DNA of 64,000 nt. It comes from Silvibacterium acidisoli (GTDB taxonomy: Bacteria; Acidobacteriota; Terriglobia; Terriglobales; Acidobacteriaceae). Under the pieces are notes generated by a model. It was not told where the DNA came from, searched no databases, and saw only the letters and a program-made list of their open reading frames with translations. The translations under genes and the position numbers were made by a program. The stretch lies in assembly GCA_022870745.1 (NCBI GenBank), contig CP085323.1, positions 4,216,001-4,280,000 on the forward strand, read 5' to 3'. This document shows positions 60,463-64,000 of the stretch, in pieces; within the stretch, counting starts at the first letter, position 1, and each line of letters starts with the position of its first letter.

Positions 60463-61497
60463 ATGCGAGTTGGTCTGTTGACGGGCGGCGGCGATTGCCC
60501 GGGATTGAATGCGGTGATCCACGCCGTGGTGAAAAAGGGAATCAACCAGTACGGCGATGAATTCGTTGGGTTTCTTGAGGGCTGGCGTGGTGTGCTCGAA
60601 AACAACACGATTCCGCTGACGCTCGAGAAGGTTGACGGGATTCTCACCCAGGGCGGCACCATTCTGCGCACCTCACGTACAAATGTTCGCAAGATCGAGG
60701 GCGGCATCGAGAAGTGCGTCGCTAACCTCAAGGCTAACAAGATTGATGCGCTGATCGCCATCGGTGGCGACGACACCCAGTCGGTCACCAATGCGCTGAT
60801 CCAGGCTGGAGTTCCCGGCGTAGGAGTCCCCAAGACCATCGACAACGACCTTAACGGCACCGACGTCTGCTTCGGCTTCGATACCGCCGTGGGCATCGCG
60901 ACGGAAGCCGTTGACCGCCTGCACACCACCGCCGAGGCGCACAACCGCGTGATCGTTTGCGAGGTCATGGGCCGCGATGCTGGCTGGATTGCCCTGACTG
61001 CCGGTGTAGCGGGCAACGCGCATGTCGTTCTTGTGCCGGAAAAGCCCATCGACATCGATCACGTCTGCAAGCTGCTCAAGTACAACCACGATCACGGCAA
61101 GAAATACGGGATTGTCGTCGTCGCTGAAGGCGCCAAGCTCCCGAGCGGTGCCCAGGCTACAGTCGGCACCAAGGTCGATTCCTTCGGGCACGCCCAACTC
61201 AGCGGTATCGGCGCTGCCCTTGCCGAAGAGATCGAGAAGCGCACCGGCTACGAGACCCGCTCAGTGAATCTGGGGCACACCCAGCGCGGCGGATCGCCTT
61301 CGGCTTACGACCGGATGCTTGCCACCCGTTATGGGCTGGCCGCAATCGATCTGGTGCACAAAGGCGAGTTCGGCAGGCTCGTGGTTCTGCATGGCACGAA
61401 GATCGAAAGTATCCCGCTGGCCGAAGCGATTTCGAAGAACAGGACGGTGGATGAGAGCTTTCTCGAAATCCTTACCGGAATCGAGCCGAAGGTGTAA
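60463..61497 (+). CDS. pfkA: 6-phosphofructokinase with PPi-dependent residue signature
   Basis: A 344-residue phosphofructokinase starting MRVGLLTGGGDCPGLNAVIH behind AGGAGAAAG (start 60463). The catalytic segment PKTIDNDLNGTD and GQ/MGR motifs are present. The two residues that separate ATP- from pyrophosphate-dependent enzymes read D104 (GGDDT) and K124 (PKTID); ATP enzymes have Gly at 104 and usually at 124. The enzyme is therefore predicted to use PPi, making this step of glycolysis reversible. A terminator follows. Confidence 0.9.
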   Translation: MRVGLLTGGGDCPGLNAVIHAVVKKGINQYGDEFVGFLEGWRGVLENNTIPLTLEKVDGILTQGGTILRTSRTNVRKIEGGIEKCVANLKANKIDALIAIGGDDTQSVTNALIQAGVPGVGVPKTIDNDLNGTDVCFGFDTAVGIATEAVDRLHTTAEAHNRVIVCEVMGRDAGWIALTAGVAGNAHVVLVPEKPIDIDHVCKLLKYNHDHGKKYGIVVVAEGAKLPSGAQATVGTKVDSFGHAQLSGIGAALAEEIEKRTGYETRSVNLGHTQRGGSPSAYDRMLATRYGLAAIDLVHKGEFGRLVVLHGTKIESIPLAEAISKNRTVDESFLEILTGIEPKV

Positions 61498-61517
61498 TTC
61501 GCATCGCACCAAGAAAG

Positions 61518-61544
61518 AAAAGGCTTGCCTAAGGCAAGCCTTTT
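61518..61544 (+). terminator. Intrinsic terminator after phosphofructokinase gene
   Basis: AAAAGGCTTGCC-TAA-GGCAAGCCTTTT followed by CTTTTTCTT; a perfect 12-bp stem. Confidence 0.93.
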
Positions 61545-61743
61545 CTTTTTCTTAGGCTTGAAAGTTTAAAGTTTTGCTTTGTGGATGTCTCCTGCCGGTC
61601 ACTACGGCAGGAGAGGAATCAAGGCAACCAATAGCGATTTATGGTTCGAGCCTAAGTGGCTTGCTTGCAATGCTGTACGTGCAATTTGATGCATCTTTTC
61701 AAGATCCTTTAACGAAGATAACCGGGCAACCGCCGGAAATCCC

Positions 61744-61773
61744 TTGAACTGGCCCCCGAAAACACGGTATAAG
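61744..61773 (+). promoter_or_regulatory. Candidate sigma-70 promoter of the HTH protein gene
   Basis: TTGAAC (61744-61749), 18-bp spacer, TATAAG (61768-61773), both close to consensus. Confidence 0.55.
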
Positions 61774-61847
61774 CAGGGTCGCAGCCTTAGTTTTTCGCTA
61801 CCATTCCCCCGGCATTACCACCTGCTGTTCAACAACAGGAGAACCCC

Positions 61848-62150
61848 ATGAAGGGCCAGACGGCACGCACGAGTGAGATTCGGGAAGTAATGGATATCCG
61901 GCAGGCCTCGGATTACCTCGGCATCAGCCCGGATTCGCTTTACAAGTATGCGTCGGAGTCGTTTATTCCTGCTTTCAAGCTTGGAAACCGCTGGCGTTTC
62001 AAGCGGTCCCGGCTCGATGAGTGGATGGATCGGCAGTCGGGCATAGATGCCCAGCCGGAACCTGCGCCTCGCGCTGTTCGTCCGCGGCAGAAAAAGCCCG
62101 CAGCCTCTACGGCTGGCCGCAGTGCCGCGAAACGCGCCAGGGTCTCGTAA
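61848..62150 (+). CDS. Excisionase-type helix-turn-helix DNA-binding protein
   Basis: A 100-residue protein. Residues about 14-62 are an HTH_17/MerR-excisionase winged helix (MDIRQASDYLGISPDSLYKY ... FKLGNRWRFKRSRLDEWMDRQ). The tail is Ala/Arg/Lys/Pro-rich, like a disordered DNA-binding extension. Proteins of this type occur as chromosomal regulators as well as in mobile elements; no integrase or att-like repeat is near, so a chromosomal role is more likely. It has its own promoter and lies 26 bp before the acetyltransferase gene. Confidence 0.85.
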   Translation: MKGQTARTSEIREVMDIRQASDYLGISPDSLYKYASESFIPAFKLGNRWRFKRSRLDEWMDRQSGIDAQPEPAPRAVRPRQKKPAASTAGRSAAKRARVS

Positions 62151-62176
62151 CTTCCGGAAATCTGTAAAGATCAGGT

Positions 62177-62746
62177 ATGGACAATTCATCATCGGTAGAC
62201 CCTACGCTTCTACCGGCTCATTCTTTAGGCAACCGCGTCAGGCGGCTGCTCTGGAACGTTTGCTACGCGCTGTTTTATCGTCCCTCACCCCGGCCATTTC
62301 ACGGCTGGCGTTCGATGTTGCTCTCTATATTTGGAGCCAGGATGGGGGAAAAATGCCATTTCTACCCGAAGTCAAAAATCTGGGCTCCCTGGAACCTCAT
62401 CGCCGATGATCGATCCACGCTCGCTGACGACGCCGAGCTTTATAACCCTTCGCCCATGCGTCTCGGGTCTCATGCCATCGTTTCCCAGGGAGCCTATATT
62501 TGCGGGGCGACTCATGTTTATAACGATCCCGCATTTCCGCTGGTTTCGTTTCCCATGACCCTTGGAGCCTATAGCTGGATCTGCGCGCGCGCGTCTGTGA
62601 ATCCGGGCGTGAATGTAGGAGATGGAGCGATTCTCGCTCTTGGATCGATTGCAACGAAAGACCTCCAGCCCTTTGGTATCTACGCCGGTGTTCCGGCTCG
62701 GCTGGTGAAAGAACGTGAACGCTCAGCGGTGCCCGAAGTTCTGTAG
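62177..62746 (+). CDS. WcaF-like hexapeptide-repeat acetyltransferase
   Basis: A 189-residue left-handed beta-helix acyltransferase. The N-terminal segment NRVRRLLWNVCYALFYRPSPRPFHGWRSMLL is typical of colanic-acid/exopolysaccharide WcaF-type enzymes; hexapeptide repeats follow (LGSHAIVSQGAYICGATHVY, PGVNVGDGAILALGS). It transfers an acetyl group from acetyl-CoA to a sugar in a cell-surface polysaccharide (family inference). The stop touches the extended reading frame of the peptidase gene. No glycosyltransferases are in the window. Confidence 0.87.
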   Translation: MDNSSSVDPTLLPAHSLGNRVRRLLWNVCYALFYRPSPRPFHGWRSMLLSIFGARMGEKCHFYPKSKIWAPWNLIADDRSTLADDAELYNPSPMRLGSHAIVSQGAYICGATHVYNDPAFPLVSFPMTLGAYSWICARASVNPGVNVGDGAILALGSIATKDLQPFGIYAGVPARLVKERERSAVPEVL

Positions 62747-62763
62747 TGCCGGAAGGCGGTAAA

Positions 62764-63858
62764 ATGAAGAGGATGAACGATATCTCCCGTATGCGCGTTC
62801 TGCGCCGTGCCATGGCACAGCAGGAAATCGAGGCGCTACTCGTTACCCATCTTCCCGACGTCCGTTATCTTTGCGGTTTCACCGGCTCGAACGCCGCTCT
62901 CGCGATCACGGCTTCAAAGGCCGCCCTTTTCACCGACGGCCGCTATACCGTGCAGGCAAAGGAAGAGACGACGGACGCACGGGTCGTCATCGCAAAAAAG
63001 TCTGCGCTGAAGGAAGCCTGTGAGCTGCTGGATGCCTCGGCAAAGAACGCCGCCTTCGATCCTGAGAACACGACTGTCGCGACGTTGAACCTGATGCGTT
63101 CTGCGATTTCCGGGAATAGGCGGCGCGGTTTTTTCACCCCGCTTGAAAGGCGCATTGTCTCCGAGCTGCGGATGGTGAAAGATGCAGGCGAAATTCGCCG
63201 CATGACGGCTGCCGCGGAAGTTGGCAACAAGATCTTCCACGCGGTCCTGCCGCATATTCAAAGTGGCGTGCCTGAAACCGATATTGCAGCCAGCCTGGAG
63301 TTTTTTGCCCGAGGCATGGGTGCAGAGGGCATGTCCTTTGAGACGATTGTCGCTTCCGGGCCGCGTTCGGCGCTCCCACACGGTCGTGCCACGGCGCAGA
63401 AGACGCCTCGCAACGGCTTTGTTACCTTGGACTTCGGTGTTATCCTCAAGAGCTATTGCTCGGATATGACGCGTACCGTCTACCTGGGCAAGCCATCCGT
63501 GGCCGAACGCTCCGCTTATGACGCGGTGCTGGCGGCACAGGAAGCCGCCGTGGAAGCAGTCAGGCCGGGCGTGACCTGTGGTGAGGTAGACGAGGCGGCG
63601 CGCAGCGTACTGCGCAAAGCCGGCCTGGCAAAGTACTTCACCCACTCAACCGGGCATGGGGTGGGGCTTGAGATTCACGAAAGCCCCCGCGTAGGCGCGG
63701 GGCAGGAAACGAAGCTGGTACCGGGAATGGTTATCACTATCGAACCGGGTATTTATCTGGCTGGTAAGTTTGGAATTCGCATCGAAGATATGGTCGTGGT
63801 GACCGACCGGGGACACAAGGTATTGACCCCGGTACCTAAAACGCTGATTGAGCTGTAA
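62764..63858 (+). CDS. Xaa-Pro aminopeptidase family protein (M24B)
   Basis: A 364-residue cytoplasmic metallopeptidase cleaving N-terminal residues next to proline. The N-terminal creatinase-like domain (LLVTHLPDVRYLCGFTGSNA) precedes the pita-bread catalytic domain with metal ligands in TLDFGVILKSYCSDMTRT (two Asp), STGHGVGLEIHE (His), TIEPGIYL (Glu) and RIEDMVVVT (Glu). The ATG at 62764 follows GGAAGGCGG; a GTG at 62746 overlapping the acetyltransferase stop is less likely. It lies 18 bp before accB, an order common in bacteria. Confidence 0.92.
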   Translation: MKRMNDISRMRVLRRAMAQQEIEALLVTHLPDVRYLCGFTGSNAALAITASKAALFTDGRYTVQAKEETTDARVVIAKKSALKEACELLDASAKNAAFDPENTTVATLNLMRSAISGNRRRGFFTPLERRIVSELRMVKDAGEIRRMTAAAEVGNKIFHAVLPHIQSGVPETDIAASLEFFARGMGAEGMSFETIVASGPRSALPHGRATAQKTPRNGFVTLDFGVILKSYCSDMTRTVYLGKPSVAERSAYDAVLAAQEAAVEAVRPGVTCGEVDEAARSVLRKAGLAKYFTHSTGHGVGLEIHESPRVGAGQETKLVPGMVITIEPGIYLAGKFGIRIEDMVVVTDRGHKVLTPVPKTLIEL

Positions 63859-63876
63859 GACCGAACTGGACGAAAA

Positions 63877-64000
63877 ATGAATCCTGAAGAGATGAAAGAA
63901 CTGAAGGAACTGATCGAGTTCCTCAAGGAAAACAAGATCGGCGAGTTTGACCTGGAACGCGGCGATCTTAAGGTGCGCCTGAAGTTTGCGCAGGAAGGTC
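63877..64000 (+). CDS. accB: Acetyl-CoA carboxylase biotin carboxyl carrier protein, N-terminal part
   Basis: The first 41 codons are visible: MNPEEMKELKELIEFLKENK then IGEFDLERGDLKVRLKF, the conserved N-terminal helix and beta start of AccB. The biotinyl domain and probably accC lie beyond the window. It begins 18 bp after the M24 peptidase stop and is likely cotranscribed with it. AccB carries the carboxybiotin used to make malonyl-CoA for fatty acid synthesis. Confidence 0.88.
   Translation, partial: MNPEEMKELKELIEFLKENKIGEFDLERGDLKVRLKFAQEG

Larger units (their letters stand above)
61498..61847. other. Intergenic region with terminator, second hairpin and promoter
   Basis: No gene seen in 350 bp. 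It contains the phosphofructokinase terminator (61518-61544), a hairpin CTCCTGCCG-GTCACTA-CGGCAGGAG (61589-61613), and a promoter (61744-61773), each listed or noted here. The leader from that promoter to the HTH gene would be about 70 nt. Confidence 0.6.

Noticed and set aside
61848-62150. Excisionase-like gene as a mark of an integrated element
   Set aside because: No integrase, att-like direct repeat, tRNA target or composition change is seen nearby, and it is followed by ordinary chromosomal genes.

Overview
This 64 kb window is GC-rich, gene-dense chromosome from a bacterium of the phylum Acidobacteriota, most likely class Terriglobia (Acidobacteriaceae-like). That placement is inferred from gene content: very large TonB-dependent receptors with an N-terminal carboxypeptidase-regulatory-like domain, a secreted S53 (pro-kumamolisin) peptidase with Ig-like repeats and a hydrophobic-PAKRR-hydrophobic-GCG-polyGly tail, a DUF7009 protein, sigma-54 regulated adaptor/ABC/TolC loci, Tat-exported oxidoreductases, and an ispG-linked gene block. 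I see no rRNA, tRNA, CRISPR array, insertion sequence or prophage.

Layout. (1) 1-10 kb: the 5' end of glpK (minus strand) diverges from a complete four-gene RND efflux operon (adaptor, two different RND pumps of MdtB/MdtC type, lipoprotein TolC-like channel), closed by a terminator. (2) 10-20.3 kb: a small cysteine-containing protein, a predicted outer-membrane protein and a D-2-hydroxyacid dehydrogenase on the minus strand, then a second export operon: HlyD-like adaptor, two ABC ATPases, TolC-family protein, NtrC-type response regulator and histidine kinase. No ABC permease gene is present. A perfect inverted repeat (12323-12338) upstream of the adaptor is the best candidate binding site for the regulator. 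(3) 20.3-24.6 kb: homoserine dehydrogenase, then poorly characterised genes: an 84-residue protein, an apparently frameshifted small gene, an Asp/Glu racemase-family protein without the two catalytic cysteines, and two overlapping genes of unknown function. (4) 25-35 kb: a secreted S53 peptidase, a GH29 alpha-L-fucosidase, an MFS exporter, a TetR regulator, and two VOC-fold proteins.

(5) 35-45.5 kb: a sugar locus run by a LacI-family repressor. A GRP-type sugar transporter, a ribokinase and a secreted glycoside-hydrolase-like/SUMF1 fusion form one minus-strand operon; a TonB-dependent receptor is on the plus strand. An identical 14-bp palindrome (TTGAAAGCTTTCAA) sits 43-44 bp from a TTGACA -35 box in both promoters, so outer-membrane uptake, inner-membrane uptake, phosphorylation and the secreted protein are probably co-repressed. 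A TPR protein and a seven-heme cytochrome follow as convergent, overlapping genes. (6) 46.7-57.2 kb: a Tat-exported enolase-superfamily enzyme divergent from a second TonB receptor, a Nudix hydrolase, an aspartate-type aminotransferase, two tandem aldo/keto reductases, and a MarR-pirin operon with a 14-bp palindromic operator.

(7) 57.2-64 kb: a minus-strand operon of ispG, an unusual single-ORF fusion of a YceH (DUF480) domain to the formate dehydrogenase sulfurtransferase FdhD, and a DUF7009 gene; divergent from it a phosphofructokinase with the residue signature of pyrophosphate-dependent enzymes. An excisionase-type HTH protein, a WcaF-like acetyltransferase, a Xaa-Pro peptidase and the start of accB end the window.

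The points I would look at first are the YceH-FdhD fusion, the permease-less ABC/TolC operon with its own two-component system, the LacI operator pair, and the secreted hydrolase-SUMF1 fusion that lacks the catalytic cysteines of true formylglycine-generating enzymes.
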